Origin: Clostridium sardiniense
Lineage (GTDB): Bacteria; Bacillota; Clostridia; Clostridiales; Clostridiaceae
Length of the DNA: 49,026 nucleotides
NCBI RefSeq assembly: GCF_016907995.1
Contig: NZ_JAFBDA010000024.1
Location: forward strand, 1-49,026
Direction: 5' to 3'
Shown: positions 40,519-49,026 of the stretch, in pieces
Layout: each line of letters starts with the position of its first letter
How positions within the stretch are numbered: the stretch's first letter is position 1
Made by a program: the position numbers and the translations under genes
The notes under the pieces: model-generated
What the model saw: the letters and a program-made list of their open reading frames with translations, nothing else
Told to the model about the DNA's origin: nothing
The model's database searches: none

Positions 40519-43500
40519 ATGAAATGTAAGAAGATATTAGGAGCCCTACTTTCATTATCAATAATAGTAACATCCTCAGGGGTAACAGCCTTAGCAGATA
40601 CTATAAAGGAAGGTGGGAAAAATCCGGTGAGTAAAGTACTAACAGAAGAGAAACAAAGATCAATATTATTTAATGATGGATGGACATTTAATTTAGGGGA
40701 TGTCCCAGAAGCAAAGGATAAGGATTTTAATGATGATTCATGGAGACAATTAAGCCTTCCTCATGATTGGAGTATAGAATTAGACTTCAATAAAAATTCA
40801 CCATCTACTCATGAAGGTGGTTATTTAGATGGGGGAATAGGTTGGTATAGAAAGAGTTTTGTACTTCCTAAAGAAATGGAAGGTAAAAAGATATCAATAG
40901 ATTTTGATGGTGCATATATGGACAGTTATGTCTATGTAAATGGAACGCAAGTTGGGAATCATCCTTATGGATATACTCCATTTTCTTTTGATATAACAGA
41001 TAACCTAGTTTATGATGGAGTTACTGAAAACGTTATCGCAGTTAAAGTTAATAATAAGCAACCTAGCAGTAGATGGTACTCAGGAAGTGGTATTTATAGA
41101 GATGTACACTTAACTGTTACAGAAAAAGTTAGCGTAGATAAATACGGAACATTTGTTACAACTCCAAACCTTGAAGAAGAATACAAAAAAGGTAGAGCTT
41201 TAGTTGATATAAAGACTGATATTATAAATGAAGAGAATGAGGATAAGGATGTAAAAGTAACTTCAACTATATATGATGCAGAGGGCAAAAATGTTGGAGA
41301 AGTTAGTAGTACAGAAGTAGTAACTAAAAAGAGTGAAAAGAAATTTAGCCAAGAAGTAGCAGTTAAGAATCCAAAACTTTGGAGCACTGAGAGTGGTTAT
41401 ATATATAAAGTTGTAACTACTGTTTCTATTGATGAAAATGTAGTTGATGAGTATGAAACTGACTTTGGTATGAGATGGTTTGATTTTTCAGATGATGAAG
41501 GTTTCTTCCTAAATGGAGAGCAAATGAAACTAAAAGGCGTTTGTATGCATCATGACCAGGGAGCACTTGGAGCTGTATCAAATGAGGCTGCAATAGAAAG
41601 ACAAGTTAAGCTATTAAAGGATATGGGAGTAAATTCTATAAGGGTTACTCATAATCCAGCTTCACAGCAATTAATAGATATATGTAATAGAGAAGGAATA
41701 CTTCTTATAGAAGAAGCTTTTGACACTTGGTATGATGGAAAGAAATCATATGATTATGGAAGATTTTTTGAAAAGAAATCAATACATGGAGATATGACTT
41801 GGGCAGAATTTGATATAAAGCAAATGGTTGAGCGTGGAAAGAATGCACCAAGTATAATAATGTGGTCTTTAGGAAATGAAATATGGGAAACTAACCAAGA
41901 TAAAGCGGTACAAACAGCTCAAAATTTAAACGATTGGGTTAAGGAAGTGGACCCTACAAGACCAACAACAATGGGTGAAGATAAATTTAGAATGGGTAAT
42001 GGACAAGGTACTCATGAGGCTGTAGCAAATATTATAGACGTAGTTGGATTTAACTATGCTGAAGATAATTACGATAGTCTTAGAGAAAAACATCCAGATT
42101 GGAAGATATATGGATCAGAAAATTCATCTGCAACAAGAAGTCGTGGAGTTTATTCACATCCAGAGCAAAAACTTCAAATGCATACACATCAAGATAAACA
42201 ACAGTCATCATATGATAATGATTATGTTGGTTGGGGAAAGACAGCTGAAGAAGCTTGGAAGAGAGATAGAGATAGAGGATATATAGCAGGAGAATATATT
42301 TGGACAGGTTTTGACTATATTGGAGAGCCAACTCCTTATTATGGATCATATCCAGCAAAGAGTTCATATTTTGGAGCAATAGATACAGCTGGATTCCCAA
42401 AAGATGTTTTTTATTTCTACCAAAGTCAATGGTCAGATGAGCCAATGGTTCATTTACTACCACACTGGAACTTTGAAAATGATGATAGCATAAAGGTTGA
42501 TGGAGATAAGATTTTAGTATATGCATACACTAATGCAAATAGTGTTGATTTATATTATAACGAAGATGTTAACTCTAAGGAACTTGGAGAGTTAGTTGGA
42601 ACAGATACTTACGAAGTAACAAATGCTGGATATAATGGAGAATATAAAGAAACTAATGAAGGAAAACTTCATTTAGAATTTAGAGTTCCATATAAGCCAG
42701 GAAAATTAACTGCTGTTGCAAAAGATGCGAGTGGAAAAGAAATTTCAAGAGATGAAGTTAAAACAGCAAAAGAAGCAAAGAAGCTTAATTTAACTGCTGA
42801 TAGACAGGTCGTTAAATCAAATGGCTCTGATCTTTCTTATATAACAGTAGATGTTGTTGATGAAAATGGAACAATAGTGCCAAATGCTGATAATTTAATT
42901 AACTTTGAAATATCAGGTAACGGAAAGATAGTTGGGGTTGATAATGGTAATGCTGCGAGTGTTGAAAGATATAAAGATAATAAGAGAAAAGCAGACCATG
43001 GTAAGGCGCTTGTTATTGTTCAATCAGATGCTAATGCAGGATCATTTACATTAACTGCAACAAGTGAAGGTTTAGGTACAGATAATATAAAAGTTTATTC
43101 AGTTGATGAAGAAGATATGGATAAGATGGAGATAGTAGGGTATGACGTTAGTGATATAACAGTACCAGTTAATGGGGAGCTAAATCTTCAAGATAAAGTT
43201 ACTGCATTATATAGTAATGGAAGCAAAGGTGAAGTGCCAGTTACTTGGGAGGATGTTCCTAGTGATAAATTAAGCAAAGCAGGTACTTTTAAAGTTAGTG
43301 GTACTACTGAATATAGTAATATTCCTGTTGAAGTAACTGTTATTGTAAAAGATATAATAGGCATACTAGATAGTAGAATTTTAACGGCTGTTGGAGATAA
43401 ACCAGAACTACCAAAAGAAGTTTCAGCAATATTTAATGACGGTAGTATAGAAAATTATCCAGTAACTTGGGATAGAGAATTAACTGATGAGGATGTTAAT

Positions 43501-46500
43501 AGTGCTAAAACAGTAGAGGTAGAAGGAACTGTAGAAGAAGTTTCAGGTATTAAGGGGAAAGTAATAGTTACTGTTACTGATAACTTTGAAATGAAAAACA
43601 TTGCAGTAAATGAAGGTAAAGAATTCCCTAAAGCCTTTACTACTTATTTAGGAGCAGACAATATAAACAATATAAATGATGGAGTAATATCAAAAAATAA
43701 TTCTCCACAAAATAGGTGGACTAACTGGGGAAAACCAGGAGAAAACTATGATGACTATGTAGGAATTGAATTTAATAAAGCTTATTCAATTAATAAGGTT
43801 GGAATTTCCTTGTACAAAGATCACGGGGTAGAGATTCCAAGCGAGATAACAATTGAATATTTAGATGGAGAAGAGTGGAAGGAAGTTGCAAATCAAAGTA
43901 AGAAGACAGGTTTCTCAGCTGAGGGAACTGAAGAGATAACTTTTGACACAGTAAAAACAAATAAAATAAGAGCATTATTAAAAGAAGACACAGATGCAAA
44001 TAAAGCTGTAGGACTTACTGAATTTGAAGTTTATTCAAATGTATTAGTAAGTGAAGGAACATCACTTTTAAAAGAAATTAAAGTTAATGGTGTAGCTATA
44101 GAAAACTTTAAAGAAGGTACTATGAATTACATTGTTAATCTTCCATATGGATCAAAAGTTCCAGAGGTTACAGCGATGGCTAAAGATAATGGAAGTGTAT
44201 TTGTAGTTCCAGCATTAGATGTTAATGGAACAACTAGAATAATAGTAATTGGAGAAGATGGTACAAAGAGAAGCACTTATTCAATTAAGTTCAAAGAAAG
44301 TGATCCAACAATTGACAGTGCAAGTATATCACTTGGAAAAGAAAATATAATAGAAGACGATATAGTTGACATCATAATAGAAGCTAAATTACAAGATGGA
44401 AACAATATAAATAAAAATGAGTTAGACATTAAATATAATGTAAGCGCAGAAAGTGGTGCAGAAGTTCAAATAAAAGATAATAAGTTATATGCATTTACTG
44501 AAGGAGATATAAGTCTTTCAGCAGAAGTAACTTATAAAGGTGTAAAGAAAACTACTAATACAATAAATGTTAATATAGGAAAGAATACTGCCGATAAAAC
44601 AGTTGTTTCTTATGAGAAGGTTAATGTAGATACTAATAAAGGGGTTAAGCCAGTTCTTCCAAGTAAGATAAAAGCAAACTATGATGTAGGACTTTCAAGA
44701 GATGTAGAAGTTAAATGGAATGATATAAAGGAAGAAGACTACAATAAATATGGAGTATTTACAGTAGAGGGAACAGTTGAAGGACAAGAGTTAAAGCCAG
44801 TAGCGAAAGTTACAGTTAAAGGTATTTCAGCACTAGGAAACTTATCGATTGTTACAAATAAAGGAGTAGCACCAAAGCTTCCAGGAACAGTTAAAGCATA
44901 CTATACTGATAGTACAAGTGTTGATGTTGATGTAACTTGGGCAGAGTATGATAAAGAGTTATTAAATAAAGAAGGAACATTTAAAGTAGAAGGAACAGTA
45001 AATGGAACAGATATTAAGGCAAGTATATCTATAAGAGTAAGTAATGAGTCTGTAAATGGAGATAATATAGCTCTAGGAAGAAATGGTTATGATCTTCCAA
45101 TGGCATTTGCATCATATACAAATGATACTAAGATAGATCAAGCATCACAAGATAGTATTGAAAAAGTAAATGATGGTGTAATAGAGCATAATCCAAGTGC
45201 TGCAAATAATAGATGGTCAAATTGGAAAAGGTCAAATAAAAATGCAACAGATTGGGTTGGCGTTATATTTGGATCAGGTGTACCTGAAATGAAATATATA
45301 AATAACTTAGAAGTTGATTTCTTTGAAGATAATGGAACAAAGATTCCAAAAGATTTTGTAGTTGAGTATTATACTGGAGACACGATATCATTACCAAGTG
45401 ATCCAGCACATATTTTAGATGAAGAAAATTCACCATTAAATGATGATAACAATTGGAAATCAGTTGCTAATATGACTTCTACTCCAGAGGTAACATCAGG
45501 AACAGATACTAATTATCTAAATTTTGATATGGTTAAAACTTTTGCATTAAGAATAAAGATGAATGCAAAAGAAAATATGGGACTTGGTATAACTGAAATA
45601 AAAGCATTTGAAAAGAAAGCAGTTATAAATCAAGACTTTAGTACAAATATGATTAAGGTTAATGGAGAAGACTTAAAAGATTTTAGAGAAGATAGAGTAG
45701 ATTATACTTTAAAACTTAAAAATAATGAAAAATTACCAGAGATAACAGCAGATGTTACAAATAATGCATCGGTTTCAGTTATCTATACAGCAGGACAAGA
45801 TGAAAAGATAGATGTTCTTATTAAATCAGAAGATGGTCTTAAAAATAAGACATATTCACTAACTATAGAAAGAGAAGATGCTACAGAAGTTAATAAAACT
45901 GCACTAAGAATGGCAATTAATTATGCCGAAAAAGCAGAAGCTGATGGAGCACTTAATGATGTAGTTCCAGCAGTAGTTAAAGAATTTAAAGAAGCATTAA
46001 AGGAAGCTAAAGCTGTTTATGGAAATGAAGATGCTACAGCAGAAGATGTAGATAGTGTATTCAAGAGATTAATGAATGCAATTCATATGTTAGAATTTAA
46101 GCAAGGGGACAAGGAAGCACTTCATGGAATAGTTGATATAATAGACGCTTTAGAAAAAGATAAGTATATAGAATCAACATGGACTAAATTAGAAAAATAT
46201 TTAAAAGCAGCTAAAAATGTATTAGCTGATGAAAATGCTATGCAAGCAGAAGTTGATAGTGCTTTTGATAACTTAATGAAAGCTTACCTTGATTTAAGAT
46301 TCAAACCAGATAAATCTAAGCTTGAAGAATTAATAAAGGAAATTAAGGCTATGGATTTATCAAAATATACTAAGGAAAGTGTAGATAACTTAAACAAATC
46401 ATTAGATAATGCAGAAAAGGTATTAAAAAATGATGCTGCAACATCAGAAGATATTGATAATGCAATAAAATCTCTTACTAAAGCTAGAAATGAATTAAAA

Positions 46501-46767
46501 GAAAATTCAGATGACAACGTAGATGATGATAATAAAGATGAGGACAAAGATGATAATACAAATATAGATAAGCCAGGAGATAATAATTCTAATAATGGAA
46601 ATGCTAGCGGAAACAATAATGGTGGAAGTGGTAACCAGGGAACAGGAAATAGCAATAACCCAGGAAAAGTACCAGCAACAGGTGGTATGGTATCTAGTGG
46701 TATATTATTAGCAGGCGTATTATCATTAGTAGGAGGTGCAGTAATAATAAGAAGAAAGAGAAAATAG
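40519..46767 (+). CDS. Sortase-anchored GH2 beta-galactosidase, giant modular form
   Basis: The protein has 2082 residues. Signal peptide about 1-27. GH2 sugar-binding (about 45-205), Ig-like (about 208-320) and barrel (about 325-640) domains carry the acid/base E454 in WSLGNEIW and the likely nucleophile E534 in YGSEN. DUF4982-type and GH2 C-terminal domains follow (about 655-855). Then come bacterial Ig-like domains (about 870-1025), a CBM32 (about 1026-1175), a cadherin-like sandwich (about 1178-1260), further Ig-like domains (about 1265-1513), a second CBM32 (about 1514-1700) and another cadherin-like domain (to about 1788). The shared helical stalk (about 1791-2003), an Asp/Asn/Gly linker and VPATGG (2051-2056), helix and RRKRK end it. 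AAGGGGAG lies before the ATG. GH2 beta-galactosidase is the best fit, although other GH2 activities cannot be excluded. Confidence 0.9.
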   Translation: MKCKKILGALLSLSIIVTSSGVTALADTIKEGGKNPVSKVLTEEKQRSILFNDGWTFNLGDVPEAKDKDFNDDSWRQLSLPHDWSIELDFNKNSPSTHEGGYLDGGIGWYRKSFVLPKEMEGKKISIDFDGAYMDSYVYVNGTQVGNHPYGYTPFSFDITDNLVYDGVTENVIAVKVNNKQPSSRWYSGSGIYRDVHLTVTEKVSVDKYGTFVTTPNLEEEYKKGRALVDIKTDIINEENEDKDVKVTSTIYDAEGKNVGEVSSTEVVTKKSEKKFSQEVAVKNPKLWSTESGYIYKVVTTVSIDENVVDEYETDFGMRWFDFSDDEGFFLNGEQMKLKGVCMHHDQGALGAVSNEAAIERQVKLLKDMGVNSIRVTHNPASQQLIDICNREGILLIEEAFDTWYDGKKSYDYGRFFEKKSIHGDMTWAEFDIKQMVERGKNAPSIIMWSLGNEIWETNQDKAVQTAQNLNDWVKEVDPTRPTTMGEDKFRMGNGQGTHEAVANIIDVVGFNYAEDNYDSLREKHPDWKIYGSENSSATRSRGVYSHPEQKLQMHTHQDKQQSSYDNDYVGWGKTAEEAWKRDRDRGYIAGEYIWTGFDYIGEPTPYYGSYPAKSSYFGAIDTAGFPKDVFYFYQSQWSDEPMVHLLPHWNFENDDSIKVDGDKILVYAYTNANSVDLYYNEDVNSKELGELVGTDTYEVTNAGYNGEYKETNEGKLHLEFRVPYKPGKLTAVAKDASGKEISRDEVKTAKEAKKLNLTADRQVVKSNGSDLSYITVDVVDENGTIVPNADNLINFEISGNGKIVGVDNGNAASVERYKDNKRKADHGKALVIVQSDANAGSFTLTATSEGLGTDNIKVYSVDEEDMDKMEIVGYDVSDITVPVNGELNLQDKVTALYSNGSKGEVPVTWEDVPSDKLSKAGTFKVSGTTEYSNIPVEVTVIVKDIIGILDSRILTAVGDKPELPKEVSAIFNDGSIENYPVTWDRELTDEDVNSAKTVEVEGTVEEVSGIKGKVIVTVTDNFEMKNIAVNEGKEFPKAFTTYLGADNINNINDGVISKNNSPQNRWTNWGKPGENYDDYVGIEFNKAYSINKVGISLYKDHGVEIPSEITIEYLDGEEWKEVANQSKKTGFSAEGTEEITFDTVKTNKIRALLKEDTDANKAVGLTEFEVYSNVLVSEGTSLLKEIKVNGVAIENFKEGTMNYIVNLPYGSKVPEVTAMAKDNGSVFVVPALDVNGTTRIIVIGEDGTKRSTYSIKFKESDPTIDSASISLGKENIIEDDIVDIIIEAKLQDGNNINKNELDIKYNVSAESGAEVQIKDNKLYAFTEGDISLSAEVTYKGVKKTTNTINVNIGKNTADKTVVSYEKVNVDTNKGVKPVLPSKIKANYDVGLSRDVEVKWNDIKEEDYNKYGVFTVEGTVEGQELKPVAKVTVKGISALGNLSIVTNKGVAPKLPGTVKAYYTDSTSVDVDVTWAEYDKELLNKEGTFKVEGTVNGTDIKASISIRVSNESVNGDNIALGRNGYDLPMAFASYTNDTKIDQASQDSIEKVNDGVIEHNPSAANNRWSNWKRSNKNATDWVGVIFGSGVPEMKYINNLEVDFFEDNGTKIPKDFVVEYYTGDTISLPSDPAHILDEENSPLNDDNNWKSVANMTSTPEVTSGTDTNYLNFDMVKTFALRIKMNAKENMGLGITEIKAFEKKAVINQDFSTNMIKVNGEDLKDFREDRVDYTLKLKNNEKLPEITADVTNNASVSVIYTAGQDEKIDVLIKSEDGLKNKTYSLTIEREDATEVNKTALRMAINYAEKAEADGALNDVVPAVVKEFKEALKEAKAVYGNEDATAEDVDSVFKRLMNAIHMLEFKQGDKEALHGIVDIIDALEKDKYIESTWTKLEKYLKAAKNVLADENAMQAEVDSAFDNLMKAYLDLRFKPDKSKLEELIKEIKAMDLSKYTKESVDNLNKSLDNAEKVLKNDAATSEDIDNAIKSLTKARNELKENSDDNVDDDNKDEDKDDNTNIDKPGDNNSNNGNASGNNNGGSGNQGTGNSNNPGKVPATGGMVSSGILLAGVLSLVGGAVIIRRKRK

Positions 46768-46775
46768 TTAATTAA

Positions 46776-46818
46776 AAAAAGATGTTAGAAATATAAATAT
46801 TTCTAACATCTTTTTATT
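46776..46818. terminator. Terminator of the GH29-GH2 unit
   Basis: AAAAGATGTTAGAAATAT (46777-46794) pairs perfectly with ATATTTCTAACATCTTTT (46797-46814). A-runs and T-runs flank it on both sides. Confidence 0.92.
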
Positions 46819-46841
46819 TTATTAGTAAACGTTTTATAATA

Positions 46842-46893
46842 TATTACACAGAAAAGCGTATCAGTGTAATACTGTGTAATAATTTTACACAGT
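46842..46893. promoter_or_regulatory. Cluster of TTACAC/GTGTAA inverted repeats upstream of the PTS gene
   Basis: TATTACAC (46842-46849) faces GTGTAATA (46864-46871). ACTGTGTAA (46871-46879) faces TTACACAGT (46885-46893) as a perfect 9-bp arm pair. A further GTGTGTAA lies at 46906-46913. They are 93 to 144 bp upstream of the sigma-54 -24 element, the usual place for activator sites (UAS). Confidence 0.65.
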
Positions 46894-46933
46894 GATATTT
46901 GAAAAGTGTGTAAGATAATGTCGAAAAAGTGTG

Positions 46934-46949
46934 ATTAGATTCACGAAAA
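46934..46949. promoter_or_regulatory. CRP-like palindrome TGTGA-N6-TCACG
   Basis: One copy of a TGTGA-N6-TCAC(G) palindrome lies between the upstream repeats and the -24 element. It resembles the CRP-family consensus. It could also be a degenerate member of the GTGTAA repeat set. Confidence 0.35.
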
Positions 46950-46985
46950 GTAGCCATTTTGTGAAAATGTAATTGAATAAAAGTT

Positions 46986-47002
46986 TTGGCATGCAAATTG
47001 CT
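46986..47002 (+). promoter_or_regulatory. Sigma-54 (RpoN/SigL) -24/-12 promoter of the PTS gene
   Basis: TTGGCATGCAAATTGCT matches the sigma-54 pattern TGGCAYG-N4-TTGCW at every conserved position, with the required GG to GC spacing. The expected start site is about 47013, giving a leader of about 145 nt. Confidence 0.85.
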
Positions 47003-47014
47003 ATATATAAATAG

Positions 47015-47028
47015 TGTAAACGTAAATA
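47015..47028. promoter_or_regulatory. Possible cre site (CcpA) at the start of the PTS transcript
   Basis: TGTAAACGTAAATA matches the CcpA pattern TGNAANCGNWNNCA except for one position (T for C). It lies just after the expected start site, where CcpA would block the polymerase when preferred sugars are present. Confidence 0.5.
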
Positions 47029-47158
47029 AATTACAAAATATAAGATACAAAGGGATTACTAATTTATTTCAAAATAAAGTTATCATAATCTAATACTTAG
47101 ACTGTAAAATAAAAATTAGAAATAAGATAGTAATTCGAAACGATAGGAGGAATTACAT

Positions 47159-48442
47159 ATGAAAAAGTTTTTTGAGTGGATGGAAAAATATTTTGTACCT
47201 ATAGCGGCAAAGATAGGTTCACAAAGACACTTAGTTGCTATCCGTGATGGATTTGTTACAATAATGCCATTAATTATAGCTGGTTCATTTGCAGTATTAA
47301 TTAATAACTTACCATGGGAAGCTTATCAAAACTTCATGAGTTCAGTATTACCAGCTAACTGGAAGGATTTCGGAGGAGTTATCTACGATGGTTCTTTCAC
47401 AATCATGTCAATATTGATAGTTGCTACAATAGCATATCACTTAGCTAAAGGATATGATAAAGATGGTGTTGGAGCAGCAGTTATATCAATAGGTTCATTC
47501 TTTATACTATATCCAAAAACGCCTATGCAACTTGCTGATAATTTAGGATTCAATAGCAATTACTTAGGTTCAACTGGATTATTTATTGCAATTATAGTAG
47601 CACTTGTTGCCACTGAAATATATGTAAGACTTGTTGGAAATCCTAAATTAGTTATTAAGATGCCAGATGGAGTACCACCTGCAGTATCAAGATCATTTGC
47701 TGGATTATTACCATCAATAATAGTTTTAGTAATAGCTGGAGCTCTAAGAATGATGTTCGTTGCAATTGGAATTGACAATGTATTTGAATCATTATTCTTA
47801 ACAATCCAAAAACCTTTAGAAGGCTTAGTTGGAAGCTTTGGTGGAATGCTTATATTAATATTATTCCAACAATTATTATGGTTCTTCGGAATACATGGTT
47901 CCAATATAATAGCACCAATTGTAAATGCTGTATTATTACCACTTACATTAGCTAATACAACTGCATTACAAAATGGACAAATACCACAAAATATTGTTAA
48001 TAGCCAATTCTTAGATTCATATGTAAATATGGGGGGATCAGGTACAACAATAGCACTTCTAATCGCTATATTTATAGTAGGTAGAAGAAGCAAACAAGAA
48101 ATGATGATTGCAAAATTAGGTATTGCACCTGCTTGCTTTAATATAAACGAGCCAGTAATATTTGGTATGCCATTAGTACTTAACCCAGTATACTTTATAC
48201 CATTTATATTAGCACCACTTGCTTCAGCAAGTATAGCTTATGGATTAACTTTAATAGGATTTGTTCCTGCTGTAAGTATAGTTGCAAACTGGGTAACTCC
48301 ACCAATACTTGGAGCTGTTATTTCAACAGGGTCATTAACTGGTGGATTAGTAGCACTTATATGTTTAGCTGTATCAGTATTAATCTACATTCCATTCGTA
48401 GTGATATCAAGCAGAAAAGCATTAGAAGTAGAAGGCCTATAA
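47159..48442 (+). CDS. PTS EIIC component, lactose/cellobiose family
   Basis: The protein has 427 residues and about ten transmembrane helices. It matches the CelB/LacE-type EIIC: SQRHLVAIRDGFVTIMPLII at the N-terminus, the substrate-pocket motif FFGIHGSNII (G244 to G247 region) and ACFNINEPVIFGMPLVLNPV near the C-terminus. It imports a beta-disaccharide or related sugar with phosphorylation by separate EIIA and EIIB proteins. No EIIA, EIIB or regulator gene lies in the window, so it is an orphan EIIC or its partners are elsewhere. AGGAGG lies 9 bases before the ATG. Expression is probably sigma-54 dependent (promoter at 46986). Its place behind the glycosidases suggests uptake of a released sugar, but the substrate cannot be read from sequence. 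Confidence 0.92.
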   Translation: MKKFFEWMEKYFVPIAAKIGSQRHLVAIRDGFVTIMPLIIAGSFAVLINNLPWEAYQNFMSSVLPANWKDFGGVIYDGSFTIMSILIVATIAYHLAKGYDKDGVGAAVISIGSFFILYPKTPMQLADNLGFNSNYLGSTGLFIAIIVALVATEIYVRLVGNPKLVIKMPDGVPPAVSRSFAGLLPSIIVLVIAGALRMMFVAIGIDNVFESLFLTIQKPLEGLVGSFGGMLILILFQQLLWFFGIHGSNIIAPIVNAVLLPLTLANTTALQNGQIPQNIVNSQFLDSYVNMGGSGTTIALLIAIFIVGRRSKQEMMIAKLGIAPACFNINEPVIFGMPLVLNPVYFIPFILAPLASASIAYGLTLIGFVPAVSIVANWVTPPILGAVISTGSLTGGLVALICLAVSVLIYIPFVVISSRKALEVEGL

Positions 48443-48464
48443 GATTTTAAACTTTATATAAATG

Positions 48465-48512
48465 AGAACTCCTTAAGGTATTTAACCCTACTTAAGGAGT
48501 TCTTTATTTTTA
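48465..48512 (+). terminator. Terminator of the PTS gene
   Basis: AGAACTCCTTAAG (48465-48477) pairs perfectly with CTTAAGGAGTTCT (48491-48503) around a 13-nt loop and is followed by a T-rich run. Confidence 0.9.
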
Positions 48513-48633
48513 TAAAAATTTAAAAAATAGAGAATATAAAAAATTAGCTTCTAAATAATATGTGATAATAAATATATTATTAATTTATTGAAATACTAAA
48601 AGAGAATAATATTTTAGGGAGAGTGAAGCTTTT

Positions 48634-48753
48634 ATGGAACAAGATAAAGAAGAAAAAAAGAGAGAAGTAGTTAAGTATAGTGATATCTTTAAAGGTGATA
48701 AAGATAAGAAAAAAGAACCAAGAGAAGAGACTGATTGGGAGCTTATTAGATAA
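48634..48753 (+). CDS. Small charged protein of 39 residues, unknown function
   Basis: ATG at 48634 is preceded by GGGAGAG about 9 bases upstream. The product is rich in Lys, Glu and Asp (MEQDKEEKKREVVKYSDIFK, then GDKDKKKEPREETDWELIR) with no hydrophobic segment and no cysteine. It has no recognisable family. The frame is open, has a plausible ribosome site and ends in TAA. Codon use fits the neighbours. It may be a real small gene, but the support is moderate. Confidence 0.5.
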   Translation: MEQDKEEKKREVVKYSDIFKGDKDKKKEPREETDWELIR

Positions 48754-48957
48754 ATATAGTCTTAAAATTTAACTTAAGCATAATAATATTTTTATTAAAT
48801 TAAATTTTCTAAAGCAGATAATAGTAAATCAAGCTAAAGAACATAACTTTATTTAGTTATGTTTTATGAAATGTTAATTTGTTCAAAAATAATCAATAAT
48901 AAAATTTAATGTTAATAATTATTAACTAATAATTATTATTGTTTATTTTTATTTTTG

Positions 48958-49026
48958 GTTGGGAAGTTCACTGGTCTGAAGTCCAGTGAGTTGGGGAGTT
49001 GGGGTTTGCGTTGTGCTGGTTGTTTT
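48958..49026. repeat. G/T-rich palindromic segment at the right end of the window
   Basis: The last about 70 bases change abruptly from AT-rich to G/T-rich. They contain TCACTGG (48968-48974) facing CCAGTGA (48983-48989) and the repeated GTTGGGGAGTTGGGGTTT. This looks like a dispersed intergenic palindromic repeat, cut by the window end. The stretch 48754-48957 before it is AT-rich and empty. Confidence 0.45.

Noticed and set aside
47560..48093. 177-codon minus-strand open frame opposite the PTS gene
   Set aside because: It is the complement of a hydrophobic membrane protein. It has no ribosome site and no family pattern.

Overview
The window is AT-rich DNA from a Clostridium-like Firmicute (Clostridium sensu stricto by general character). 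The reasons are strong GGAGG-type ribosome binding sites, AT-rich hairpin-plus-T terminators, a reverse rubrerythrin, a Thermotoga-type DAHP synthase and C. perfringens-like modular surface glycosidases. The species cannot be fixed from the sequence alone. No tRNA, rRNA, IS element or CRISPR array was found.

Layout. (1) 1-8414, housekeeping and membrane genes: a membrane-anchored gluzincin metalloprotease with TPR-like repeats, two small proteins, a split chromate-transporter pair divergent from a LysR regulator across a long inverted repeat, a GntR (YtrA-type) regulator with a DUF1648/SdpI-like membrane protein, and a membrane-anchored MutS-like ATPase. (2) 8462-9524: three consecutive, nearly identical 50-residue zinc-ribbon genes. 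Each has its own promoter, a conserved leader of about 107 nt and its own terminator. (3) 9553-16853: a CapA-like protein on the minus strand, a reverse rubrerythrin, a TPR glycosyltransferase next to a collagen-like protein of exosporium type, and a cardiolipin synthase. A frameshifted YitT-like remnant follows at about 17.1 kb. (4) 17444-26680, aromatic amino acid biosynthesis: aroF-aroB-aroA-aroC-pheA-aroE-aroK, then a 351-bp leader, then a second aroF and tyrA. No 3-dehydroquinate dehydratase is present. (5) 27092-46767, four very large secreted enzymes: GH84 hexosaminidase, GH20 hexosaminidase, GH29 fucosidase and GH2 beta-galactosidase. (6) 47159-48442: a cellobiose/lactose-family PTS EIIC behind a sigma-54 type promoter, then a 39-codon gene and a G/T-rich palindromic tail.

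How the genes work together. The enzymes in region 5 have specificities expected for host O-glycans (mucin) and related GlcNAc-containing glycans. Three of them (GH84, GH20, GH2) share a C-terminal helical stalk of about 210 residues and an (I/V)PATGG sortase signal. The fourth (GH29) has no anchor and ends in a dockerin, while GH20 carries a cohesin-like domain. The simplest reading is a wall-anchored, partly self-assembling glycan-degrading complex. The EIIC downstream may import a released sugar, although its substrate cannot be read from sequence. The glycosyltransferase/collagen pair resembles the sgtA-bclA3 arrangement of C. difficile and suggests a glycosylated spore-surface filament.

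Regulatory signals are unusually legible here. They include the sigma-54 promoter with upstream palindromes and a cre-like site, leader hairpins ahead of the glycosidase genes, the LysR-type inverted repeat, a palindrome over the rubrerythrin -10 box, and an anti-Shine-Dalgarno element conserved in all three zinc-ribbon leaders.
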